DNA of 64,000 bases, taken from Anisakis pegreffii (Eukaryota > Nematoda > Chromadorea > Rhabditida > Anisakidae). The position numbers were made by a program, and so were the translations under genes. Positions 23,301-34,558 of this stretch are shown one piece after another; position 1 is the stretch's first letter; every line of letters begins with the position of its first letter. Under the pieces are notes generated by a model. It was given only the letters and a program-made list of their open reading frames with translations. It was not told the DNA's origin and ran no database searches. The stretch is from the NCBI GenBank assembly GCA_035041965.1, contig JAPYMA010000945.1, positions 1-64,000 on the forward strand, given 5' to 3'.

Positions 23301-24567
23301 ATTCTGGTATCATTTTAAAATGCATAGTACACTGTGGAAATGAAAATAGTGCTCCCAAGCAGAATATTCTAATCTCATAAAGTCACTGTGAAATTTGAAT
23401 TGATCTGGCGTATTTCTTCTTTAAGCATTGCTATTATGCGGTTTTAGCATCACGAAAGGTTGAAGAGGTTCAGCAGTAATTTATTTTCATCGACCAACAA
23501 CAGTCCTAGCAGATATTCGCATTTCGTTTGTTAGCATCTATAAACGTTAAAATGAATTCAATAACTTCAAGATGAGATCACCAACGCATTATTACGTATC
23601 GCGAGAATGGTTGCATCGACTGTCAACGTTCTCATACCCTGGTCCAATCACGAATCATGACTTCTTATGCAAACATGCGCAGATATTACCGAGTCGTGCG
23701 GCTGACTTGGCCGAATATTACGTCACTGTCGACGAATCATTATGGAGTTTACTTATTAATGAGTAATTTTTTCGAATTATAATAAGTATTTCATTTTTGC
23801 CTTCAAATTTACGAACTATTTGGTCATATTTGTATTTTCATCGTAACTCATAAAGACAAGTTGACGAAGAGAGCATCTGAGATGGCAGTTCATTGCAATG
23901 ATGTTGAGAGATGTCATAAAGATTCACGTTGAATGCGACGTTATTCGATGCTGAATTTATTGTAAATTTACTGTGGAAATGTACTCGAGGTCATGGTGAT
24001 TATAGTTGAGTGCTTGAGTGGAATCAACCACGTTTGTGCGATGAATTTATCTGCGTTACAGGTTTGGAGGTGGACCGGAGTGTACGGAGCTGCATTATTG
24101 TCCGACGTGTCAAATGGATTTTCACCGATTAGCAATGAAGCGTGAACTAGAAATGAAAGCAGTGAAAGAGTTGAGAAAAACCCTTAAAAAGGTTTCCACA
24201 CGCTGATTTAAAATAATTCACATTGCAGTTTATTTTTTCGCTTCTTAAGTACACTCGTTATATTCTACTGTGACAAACAGAATTATTGCTAAAATATGAT
24301 CATTTTATGAATATGTTCATGTTTTGATAATTGAAATTTGATTTTGAGGTGTTTTATATGAGTGGTTATCATCCAACCGATGAAGAAATATTGGAAAGAA
24401 CCAAACTTGTGGACAAGGATATCAGACAAATGTTAGAATCTTTGAAGGTCTCTGAAAGTAAAGCGCGCTTAGCATCGCCACTTATTACGGATGTGAGCAG
24501 TTCAGATGATGCCGCAGACACCGTTCACAATATTCCATCAGAGGATCATTTTTATGAAATTTCATAA
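17303..24567 (+). CDS. USP33: Ubiquitin carboxyl-terminal hydrolase, USP20/USP33 type
   Basis: This is a cysteine protease that removes ubiquitin. Exons: 17303-17548, 17828-17947, 18333-18440, 18492-18536, 18658-18852, 19050-19146, 19763-20010, 20234-20347, 20423-20659, 20965-21142, 21317-21444, 21603-21701, 21904-22094, 22235-22334, 22619-22766, 22986-23194, 23448-23525, 23572-23762, 24062-24191, 24349-24567. The product is 1026 residues in frame. A ZnF-UBP domain spans about 60-150 (CPHV, CDEC, WCTAC). The catalytic domain has the Cys box [17 protein letters not shown] (Cys282), [10 protein letters not shown], a CLTC/CEKC zinc site, [15 protein letters not shown], and the His box SGHYLAYC (His754) with DD at about 771. 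One DUSP domain follows (about 850-945, [11 protein letters not shown] and [14 protein letters not shown]). A Ser-rich insert (exons 9-10) splits the catalytic domain. Vertebrate USP20/33 carry a second DUSP; here a 70-residue tail replaces it. Exons 4 and 10 have the least certain boundaries. Confidence 0.93.
19265..19298 (+). repeat. Polypyrimidine C/T tract
   Basis: A run of C and T bases (CCCCTCCCCCTCCCCCCC and beyond) sits in the intron before the catalytic Cys exon of the deubiquitinase. It is low-complexity sequence and could form unusual DNA structure. Confidence 0.8.
22449..22517. repeat. 69-bp near-perfect hairpin in USP intron
   Basis: The left arm 22449-22482 and right arm 22484-22517 are reverse complements with about three mismatches over 34 bp. 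They meet at TTCAGTGAA with almost no loop, and the core TCCAAAATATGTAATTAG is repeated inverted. It could be a small fold-back transposon or, if transcribed with the host intron, a small-RNA precursor. The near absence of a loop argues for a mobile or palindromic repeat. Confidence 0.85.
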
Positions 24568-24765
24568 TTAGTTTCTCAAGTGTTCACTTGTTAAGTTATT
24601 TCATAATTCCACGTGGAGTGTTCGATTGATTTCAGTTTTCTACATTTGTTCTTTTTTGTTAGATATTATTCGTTGTATGGGTGGATCAGAAATTGTTCGC
24701 GCTTTTGCCACAAATGTGGCCGCCGCACAGAGAGTTGGCACGGAAAATAAGATAAGGGTTGTGAG
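24568..24765. other. 3' flank of the USP gene
   Basis: Short A/T-rich flank between the stop codon and the MITE. Nothing else is recognised. Confidence 0.5.
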
Positions 24766-25174
24766 TAGTGTTTGCAAATTATGGACCGTTTTCTCAATAC
24801 CGAGATCGGTATTAATACCGGTATCGTACTTCAATGCCGATACGATGCCGGTATTGAAAAGCAACTTTTGAAATATGGAAATGTGACTTGTTCAGCACAT
24901 TCTTTTTTTGAGCCAATGTGTTCATAATTATTCAGAAAACAATTTATCTAACACATCACTCACCGAAGCTCAGGAAATTCGACAAAAAATACAACAAAAT
25001 GCAAAAATGGATATGATTCATGCTCCAGTCGTGATGGATATACTACTAAATCACTTAAAATGACTTGTGCATGAATACCAGAAATATCGTGAATATCGAC
25101 ACCACGAATCCTGAGATCCGTATCGCTTTTCTAATACCTGTACTCGGTATTACCGAGATCTCGTGCAAACACTA
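24766..25174. mobile_element. ~405-bp MITE, Tc1/mariner-like (TA target), copy 1
   Basis: The ends read TAGTGTTTGCA...TGCAAACACTA. With TA taken as the duplicated target, the element is 24768-25172 with inverted termini GTGTTTGCA. Subterminal blocks rich in ACCGAGATCGGTATTA and its complement extend the inverted repeats. No transposase frame is present. A second copy at 46143-46542 shares most of its length, and a third at 43268-43676 shares termini. Confidence 0.85.
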
Positions 25175-28030
25175 GTTGTGACTCGCATTCCCACTCTCAA
25201 ATCACATCAGATTCATCTCATCTCGTCAACGTTAACCATTGTTGGTATTTGCGTACATGCTCACTTCAAGTTTGAATTATAATCGGCCGATTATGTTTGT
25301 TGCTGTTACCATTTATACATTGCCCATTCCAGCAACACTTCCCTGCTCCCCCCCCAAAAAAAATGGGAGAAATTGATTCATCTCTCAGAGGTTGAATAGT
25401 GATCACTTTAAAAGTTCTCAGTTCGAGCATAAACACTTTTACGCACCAATGTTTTCAGAGCCCACGACCAATCTCACTCCTTCTAATCTGAGAACTCATG
25501 CCACTTCTGTGTTCTCTTTGTTTCTCTAGGCAAATTGTTAGTGAATTGATTGTGTTTAACCGGCATTAACATAAACACCGATCAAGTTTAAACTTTCCGT
25601 GACCATGCTCGAACATTGATGCCAGAAGCGCATAAGTAACCGTGTGAATGTCTGCCGTAGCAGAAATCGAGATAATCGTTGATTCTCGTGCGTTAATTCA
25701 TCGTTTGCTGAGTCTTTACTCAGTGTTCATTGTCGATAAGTGTTATCATAACACATCTGTATTAGCTTATGATTTATTTGCATTACAAATGTGAATTGAA
25801 TTCAACATTACCCGTGAATTGAGTATTTGCAGTCAGTGACGTTCCGTGGTATAATCATATTTCATGTGTTGTTTTGTAGTTGTTTCGTTGTTTTTGTTGT
25901 TGAGTTTGATCGAACACCATCATTTTTGTGGCGTAGGTAGTAATATGACTCGTATTCATCTCAATTTCACATTTTATCGTCACGATATCTATCACAAATG
26001 ACTTTCTTAAATTAATTTTTCTCTATTTTTTTTTCAAATCTTCACGCCTCACTGTGATATCTTTAGCATATGCTATTCATGATTAGAGCTGTGCTTAAGA
26101 CTCCAAAAATCAACTACTCCAGATTTTGTTGTGTACTTCATATCAGTAGTCATTTCCTCTCCGCACCCCACCCCTCCTCTCATCGGCTCTGAGTGCACTC
26201 TATTGAAAACTCTATCAAAATAAGATTTTGTCTGTTTCAAATTGTTTCCAAATGCAATATGAGGCTTCCTTTTTTTTGCAGAGTATGTGTTTGACTGAAA
26301 TTCACTTATTTGTTGTGTACTCTCACCTAATTTGCCGTCAACAACTAACAAGTTCATTTTCGTACGTGGAATGTGTAATCAGTTAATTGCGAGCAAATAA
26401 ATCCGAAATATCGCACTCGTTTTCGATGCCGACGAGCTGTCTTTACTAATGGTGTTGCACTTGATCGTTTGAGAATGCGTAAGAAAGCTCTGAATAGGAA
26501 CACTTTCGAGTGTTTTCATTGAAGTGTACACAATAAATGGTGCTGCGCGTCAAACACGATTGCTTTTTCATCTGAATTCTCCGAAAGTTAATTCCTTGTT
26601 GACTCACCTCAACAAGTTCAATTTCATTGCAAATTTCGTTGGTGATTCGATTTGAAAGATGCAGTTTTTGATTTCGGTTTCGCCGACAAATTGGACTCAG
26701 TTGAAAGCAAATTCGATGCTAAACCTTATATCGATCTTTTAGGGTTGTTATGTTGTTATCTAGAGACAATTGTTTGAGTGACAAGGAAGTGTTTTGTTTA
26801 TGACTGACCAATGGATGAGCATTGCTGCATCGTGATGAAAGAATGCGTATTTCTGTTCAGCAGTTCGTTATGTGTAAATCACTTCAAATATATTGGCTGT
26901 TCATTTCCACTGAAATGTGTCATTTTAAAATTTTCTTAACGAACGTTTCGGAAATTCTCTTTTCTAGTGACAGCCAGCATTCAACATCGTTTGCGTAACG
27001 ATAAAAAGTTTATTTCGGTCATATTGTTATCAGCGTTTGTTAGCATACTATCATAAACGGCCGTTTTATCAGCGCTGATGAACTGAATGAAGCGGTCGAA
27101 ATGTTTTGTGCATTCATAATGCAAATATTGTTTATTGTTCAAGTGTTGTTTAATGGAATAATAAATATCTGTTTGTAACGTTTATTTATTTATCTAATCA
27201 GCAGCAATTACAACTCATTACGAGTTTATGCTTCTCTCTTATCGCCAACATCACATTCTTCCACCTAACGATATTAGCACAGGGGATCGATCATTCATCT
27301 TCATGAAATTTTAATTTCGAGTATTGGCTTGGCGATCATAGAGACTTATGACTACTTTACCATGTTGCTCAACGATTTCAAACGAGATGGACTCGAAATG
27401 AGCTCAGAAATATACTGCACATGATGACTGAATATGTATCCGGTGGTCGCTTAAAGAAGTTCTCCGAAACAATTGATATCAGTAAGGCAGTGACCTTTCG
27501 GGATCAATAATAAACAATTATTTTAATCGGTAAAACGGCACAGATCCATAGACAAGCAACATTGAATGCACATTGCCGTAAATAATCTGCATAATTAAAC
27601 AGAACCGAATGGCAATTCAGTAAGTAACCGTAACAATAACAAACATTTTACGTATCCACTTATGTGCGATTTGCCCCATCATTAACAGTTTTTACTCCGT
27701 AGACGAATCAATCAGGATTTGTCAAATAAAATCACAAATTCGAATAAAAAATAATTTATTCATTCAATCGTCGTTACTTATTACCACTAAAAGCCTCTCC
27801 AGTGGCATCATGTCACAGTTTAATTTGTGTCGTTCAGCTTGCAAATCAGATCGCTCAATCTTATTCTCAGCGTTCATCAGCCACTCTTCCAAAACCTTTG
27901 GTAACTATATTTTGTTATTTTATTTGCCCCATCCCTAGCGCTACCTATCTTCCTTTACCACTCAAACTTTCTTTAATGATACCTCACATCCAATCATTTA
28001 ATCTATGACCCCATTTATTGACTGAGGTCG
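25175..28030. other. Long intergenic region without recognised genes
   Basis: AT-rich DNA with short chance frames on both strands (for example a 94-codon minus frame at 26357-26073). A C/A homopolymer run lies near 25350. No exon with conserved motifs, RNA gene or repeat family was recognised. Confidence 0.5.
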
Positions 28031-28159
28031 TCACCTTCGCCATCCCCCCTCTGCAACGTCATCTGTTAACTTCTCATCTGTTTTTGTTACGCTCCATGTT
28101 TTACACCCACACAGCATCACTGCTGCAATATATGATGTAGTTCGATAATTTAACAACTC
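28031..28159 (-). pseudogene. LINE reverse-transcriptase relic
   Basis: The minus strand encodes a block like RTTSYIAAVMLCGCKTWS followed by VTKTDEKL. This matches the well-known (V/L)LYGCETW...T...L motif after the catalytic region of RTE-type and related non-LTR reverse transcriptases. The frame is short, stops at 28033-28031, and has a stop just upstream. No YADD box was found nearby. I read it as a decayed fragment of a retrotransposon 3' half. The assignment to a LINE is from motif memory and not tested by search. Confidence 0.55.
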
Positions 28160-28748
28160 TTAAATTATATCAGTCAATTTGCATGTTTCAGTCATATAAC
28201 ATGTAAAATTCATTTCATATACAAATAGTTCATAATAATAATTACCGAATGAGTCTTTTATCTGATTTGGAATTAGGTGGGAGGTTTCGGTGATGTTCGA
28301 TTCAATTGAGTTTGTTTCCTTCCGCGTTCATCTTCTTCGATTTTCATTTGTTTAATAGTTTGTTTTGGTAGTGGCGAATTGTTTGCATTAGATAATTAAA
28401 CTGAACATTCAGTATGGCACTATTGTAAGTGAAAACTATGGCTTATAAGGTATTTGATGTTGGAGTGACGATTATTTTCGAACTGAAATTACTTCTGACT
28501 TCATATTCAGTTTCAATACACCCACACTTATAAAATCACCAAACTGAACAGCACCCAACACATCTGAACATTGCAATTCTGAATTATTATATCGAAGTAC
28601 AAATCATTACTTTACCCATATTCAAATCACCACCAATATTCCCTGTTTTTTGCTAATCTTATAAAGAGTCCACAGATGAATTTGAAAAATTACAAGATTT
28701 GTTTCCTTCCAAACGAATTTCTACAAACAAATGTTAGCCAACTGAGAG

Positions 28749-29396
28749 CAACGATTAAGGGTTGAACGACAATTCAAGAGAAAAACTTTCAGCGTGAAGG
28801 AAAGGAAAGAACAATTGTCGCGAGCGGAATTGAACGTTGAAGAAGAACACATCCCTTTCAATTTCACTAATCTTCTTCATCAGATCGATGCAATTACTCA
28901 AAATAATTTGAATAACTCTCAAAATCAAGTTCATTTTTGAAATACTTTTCGTTTTTTCCTAAATTTCAATGTCGTATTTCCAACTCCTCACGCGTCAAAA
29001 CAATTCGAAATATCTTGAAATATGAACCACCTCGATGAATTTATTCTGATATCAATCATTAAACATCATCAATTGAGTTTTGCCTATGTACGATTGCAAA
29101 AGCTCGTCAACCGTTCAGTAGAAACACCCAGAAAAAAATTGATGGCTATAAAATGATGATTACAGATGCAAAAATACATCGATGAAAGAGAGCACAATCC
29201 CTATAAATACGCACTTATACCACCGCGATATTTGATGAAACGTTCTGGCTATGCAGTATGCAGACATTGTGCTTACAACGCCAAATCTCTGCCAGATCAA
29301 CATTTCAGAAGCGTTTTCGATAATTGCAATCAGCCATTATCATCTCATCAAAAACTTATCGTCACTAAGCAAACGATACGAAACGAACGAATGTGA
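28749..29396 (+). CDS. Candidate two-exon orphan gene (3' exons)
   Basis: Exons 28749-28928 (60 codons, ending at donor GTTCAT) and 29166-29396 (76 residues plus stop, after acceptor GATTACAG) join in phase 0. The first encodes a basic then acidic helix-prone stretch (RQFKRKTFSVKERKEQL, then AELNVEEEHIPF). The second contains HNPYKYALIPPRYLMKRSG and CRHC. Composition is protein-like and unlike neighbouring chance frames. A further upstream block at 28676 may be another exon. There is no initiator ATG and no recognised family, so this is the tail of an unidentified gene at best. Confidence 0.35.
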
Positions 29397-29399
29397 TTG

Positions 29400-31062
29400 A
29401 TGAATGCACTTTGATTTGTTTCTTTTACGTTCGAATCAGTAACACAAAGATTGCTTAAATACGATACAGCAAGCGGCTGATCGCATCTAGAAGAACGTTG
29501 ATAAGTGAACAATTGAAGTGTTAACGAAACGAATCAAGCCACTCTCTGTCGACCCTACGAATACAATGATTGTTCATTTCAACGTTCTCTTTCGCTTAGA
29601 AATGGCAACATAAATATTCCCATACAAATATAGGAATAAAAGACAAACAAAACATGAATAAAGTTTCAATTTCGTATTCAACACGAACTATGGTTTATTC
29701 TTTAGTCTTGCAGCCGCTTCTCTGTATACTTCAATTGAGAATCCGTTCAACTATTATTACTTGTTGTTTGTTTTATTGATTTCGGATTCAACGGTTATCT
29801 TATTTCCGATAAGAGTGCTAAAATTTAAGTGATAATAATGAAATTCCCAAGAGTGGATCAGACATCCGAGTCTGTCCTCGTCAGCCATACGTTACGATTG
29901 AACTTAACGATTATCTCTCGAAATCGATTCGAACTTTAATTACAACCATTCAAGAGATCAGTCGACTGCGATTTGTATCTGGTACTCTATATCCGAAACT
30001 TGAAGATGACATTGTCAGTCGTTACATATTTCATTGTACGCCTATGATCCCTTTCGGAACATTGGCATTTACGCTTGTGTATGTTCCCATCATAAGCCAA
30101 ATATTTCGATGGAAGATTCATTGGCATTCGATGTGTACTTTGATGGTTATATTATAGTTATGGGCACACTCCAAAAAACTTATGCAACTGTTTGCATATT
30201 TCACTAAAAATTACTCGTGAACGTTGTATGGAAGCAAAAGCACTGAGTCAATTAAAACTTAATTACAGAGGCTTTTAAATGATGTATATTCGAGATTACG
30301 TAATTATAATTCGCAATTACATCAAATTCAACAAAAGGGACAATTCAATAACACTCAACAACAACAAATCCGAAATGTTGGCGTTTTCAAGTTCGCAAAT
30401 CGTAAGTAAATCCATATCTGCGCTTCTTGTTGGATGGATTAAGGAAGATCCCTTGTTTGAAGTCAACTTTTTTGCTAAGAAGCGTTGAACTAGAAATTGC
30501 TTGTTGATGGTAATTACCTGAAACAACGAGAAAGTGCCTGTGCAAACGAGAATTCCTTGCAGCACTGGATCTATTGCCTCTGAAGAGGTAATTTTCTTTG
30601 GACTTCACTAACTATCTCTATGCGTTCTGTGTGAGGCAGCCAATGATCGAAATGACTGTGTTCAAGTTGACTTTTAATTCATGTATTATAAAAGCAGTCA
30701 ATATTGCGCCAAACGAACTCCATTCTATTGAGTGTTCCGTTCTGTTCAGCTGAAAATGCCATGCTTCTTCACATATCGTTTGCTAAATGTACTCCCCACT
30801 CACTCCTCACATTGAGAGATTAAATTATGAGTTGCCTAGTGACACAGTTGTTTGCGTGACTCTTTATGGATGGCTTCAGAGAGCGAGAAAAAGTTGTACT
30901 TGACTACGCATTTATACGGCTCAGTTGTTCAGCTAATAATAAGAGATTTCTGTTCCGTTCAGTGAATCACGCAAGCGAATCCCACATTCCTTTTTGGAAA
31001 TGCTCCGACCTACGTATTATATTAATTGGGATATTGTGTCGGAATGAAATTGCATCTTTAAG
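29400..31062. other. Intergenic stretch, nothing supported
   Basis: AT-rich DNA. Overlapping open frames at 30279-30608 on both strands and 30866-31078 on the plus strand lack conserved motifs. Confidence 0.45.
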
Positions 31063-31271
31063 CGTTAATAGTGAATGAAACAAAAAGAGGCGATGCACAA
31101 CTCGCGAACGATGTTGAATCGGTGAACGAGAAAGGTGCGGTGATGACGATAGCGAATAACAAAACCACTCATCGAAACAATCAAGAAACTGCCACAAAAA
31201 ATGTCACTGCCACCAATATAAACGTTGATAAACAAAGTGAAGCTGAACTCCAAAACAAGCGTACAGCTGGA
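31063..31271 (+). CDS. Candidate exon, Asn/Thr-rich
   Basis: A 209-nt open block follows a TTTAAG acceptor and ends at a strong donor (GGA|GTGAGT). It encodes a hydrophilic Asn/Thr/Lys-rich sequence including ATKNVTATNINVDKQSE. The outgoing phase (0) does not fit exon 2 or exon 3 of the downstream nuclear receptor, which both need phase 1. It is therefore not simply an alternative first exon of that gene unless another exon intervenes. It could be chance. Confidence 0.28.
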
Positions 31272-31279
31272 GTGAGTGT

Positions 31280-34200
31280 GCATAACTCTTACTGCCTAAC
31301 AAATCACTACTTTTATTTTGATATTCTCAGAATTGTTGTCATCAGTATTATCAGCATTAATCCCATCGTCTATTATTATGACGGCTGTTATTATCGTCGC
31401 TTTAGAGGGCACACATTTGCTTCAGCAATTCTTAGAATATTCTGACGAGCGTTTTTGACATGCCTATCGATGATGTCGATAATTTGAGCGTTTTATGAGC
31501 ATTCTCTTAATCTGTTCACCACTTCAAAATTCAAAACTGCAATTTATGCGAAAGTGAACACCGAATGGATCTAAACATGAGTGATGCAGGCAAAACGAAC
31601 ACTATCAACAACATTATCAAAAAACACAATCGAGAAACAACAACAGATTGAAGTCATCTCGTCTTACAACAACAACCTTCGTGATAACGACAATGCAAGA
31701 CGAAAGCTCAATCACTTATGGACAAGACAAGATTATTTTAGTTATGTGGACATATGATACGTAAATGCATCTGTGTTCAATGAATCAAAATTACCTCGCT
31801 CATAATCCATCTAGAAGCACGATTCACATTCATTCATTTTATGTAAACAATCGTTTTTCGGTCACAACAAATTTATTTGCAACGTTATCATCAACATTCA
31901 CACTCGTTCGTCATTCATTGTTATAATCGTGAAAGCAATACACACTTCCTCTTACTTATTTCTCCTCTTAAGAAGTGAAATACCATCTTGATAAACTAAT
32001 CAATCATTACCTAATATTGTACTGCACATACACATGCAAACATTCGAAAGGAACATAGATAGGATAGATACTTTCTTAGATGTTATTTGCTGGTTAATCA
32101 CAACTGCGTATCAATTACAGCAAACTAAATGTAATTGCGGTGAAAAGCTGAAAACTTCGAAAACTTTCAAATAATACATACTCTCATGTGCGTGTTGTCT
32201 GACTCATCTAGAAGCATGAATCACTTATGCACAAATACTTATTGTCGTGTACAATCTGACTGCGACCATGTGCTCACCCGTTCACTCGTCAAACCCTCTT
32301 CGCAATATTTCAAAAAGCAGCCTGTTTATAGATTCACCACACGAAACGAATGCTCTTTCAATCGCCGCAAAATGTTTGCAGTATTCGGTGACATGCATGC
32401 ATGTGCTGTCAATTTACTCGCTCTATTTATGTTAAGTATCAACTTGTTTTTGCCATTTGATCGATGAAATCGTAAACTAATTTTCAGTGGTGATTGGTTT
32501 GTCGAGGGAGGTGTTGCATGCATTAATATTCCTATAGAAGTACTCGCTCGCATGTATCCCATAAGATATAAATACGTGAAGTGAATTCTTCTCAGTTCAG
32601 CGATTAAATTACACGAATCGGTTCACTATTTATCTGTGAATCTATCCATTCGACCATCTGTCCAACTAACTAATTAACAACTAACATGTAACCGAATTTC
32701 CAAGAACACTGATGCTTTCCATACTGAATTCATCGATAAATGCACTTTCGGACATGATTAAATCTACCCTATCTATCTTAGTCCGTTGCTGCACTCTGTT
32801 CCTTTCTTATCTCCACACATCCATATTCTGACAACTCCGTGCACAGCGTCATCGTCATCTTTCACGTCCAAACAAAATTTGAATAATCGATGAACACGTT
32901 TTGATTCTAGTTGGATTCCATTGCCGTTTGCAGATGGTAACATGTACCCACCATTCATATATACTCACTTCAAACAACATATCTACATGACATGTTCTAC
33001 ACAAGCTTTTCAATGTGTACACAGCATGCTTGTTTCGGGATGTGTGTTGTTACTGCGTTCAAATTCTATCAACTAAACAAAACTACCCAACTAGTTTAAG
33101 CCGTACCAAAAGTACTTTCATTTAAATAATGCTCTGCTGTTGAGAACAGAAGAAACGAAACAACTCCGTTATGTTACTTGTAACTCTAAAAAGAGAACTG
33201 ACTATAAGACTTAAGCACAATGAGGAAAATTTTGGCCATTTTTGCAAATTGAAGTTTCATTTTGAATCGTTTTCTGGTTCAAATGATCACATGCCGAATT
33301 GTGATGGGTAAGATGAAGCTCGTGGTAATGAAAACGAAAGAAGTATTGAAGACTGTCGAAGACGATCAGAACAATTCAATTGAGTGATTACGACTGCTCG
33401 GTTGCTTACGATCACTATAAACAATTGATCGTTAACATTTCACTTTCGTCATGTCATTCGCAGCGGTCACGAATGATTAGTACTATGAAATAGTAGTAAA
33501 CTGAATTCGTTTGATCAAGGCTGGCAAGAGATATCAAGTTGTATCTAGTGAATGCAACCCTTTTGGAAAACATAAATTTAGATCGTTTCTCATCTCTCGT
33601 TTCTCGTTTTTCATTCATTCAACTTTCACATTTATACAAAAACACTACTGCCAAAACATTACTGAGTATGACAACGATAATACTAAAAATAACAATATAG
33701 TAAAAATAATAAAGATAGAAATAGAGATAATAATCAGAGAAAAGTACTTTTGATAGGACTTTATTTAACACCGACCACAACATGATGCACTTTTACATAT
33801 AAATGCACGCCTTTAGCACACCAGCACACACAGCGTACTACCATCCGAATATTCTTCATTCTTTATTTTGTGTTCGTCAATCGGTATCGTTCAGGCAGCC
33901 AACCGACCGACTAACATCCATCCTTTGAACTCTTCCAAAACACCAATATCTCATCCCCTTTTCATTGCTTCACATCGCAACAAATCGATTCTGCAGCGCG
34001 AACGAACGCATTGCAATGCATTACTGCGTTCCTTTTTTATTTTTTTCATTCTACTAATTCCACTCTGACGCATTGAAATTCGATCGTTTTTTGCGCATTT
34101 ACTATGTATCAACTTTACATTTTCAGTTCATCAGATTAATCCTTACGAGCACTGATATGTCCCGCTCATTATACCGTATCATGTGATCATTGTGCATTTG

Positions 34201-34558
34201 AAGTATGAAATGCGACTTGCAGATATCGTAATCAGCACCCTGAAACGTCGTGCGTGCACCTCTAATGTTCAGCTTGATTTGTATTGGCCACGAAACTACC
34301 GTAATCAACGTCAAATAGCGAACTGAACTACAGTACTCTGACATTCAATCGTGTTCAGCAATCACTAGTCTTGATCAGCAATCTGAATAGTTCTGAATTC
34401 AGGCAGTGTATTGTATTGGCACAGTTATCATTCAGCACTGCATTTTGCATTCCATTGCTTGAATAGTAAAGTTATCAATGAAGCGCTCGAGGTATTGAAG
34501 ATTCACTTGATATAAACACAAACGAATATCTTTATATCCATCGCTTCACCACTTCCAA
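31280..34558. other. Upstream region of the nuclear receptor gene
   Basis: About 3.3 kb of AT-rich DNA. Chance-sized frames exist (32186-32467 plus, 32562-32326 minus). A low-complexity A/T-rich tract lies near 33660-33745. It probably includes promoter and any 5' UTR exons of the receptor, but no element could be assigned. Confidence 0.45.

Noticed and set aside
9797..24567. CSTF2, RBMX2 and USP as one operon
   Set aside because: Same strand and order, but gaps of about 0.8-1.0 kb exceed usual nematode operon spacing and no SL2-type signal can be shown from sequence alone.
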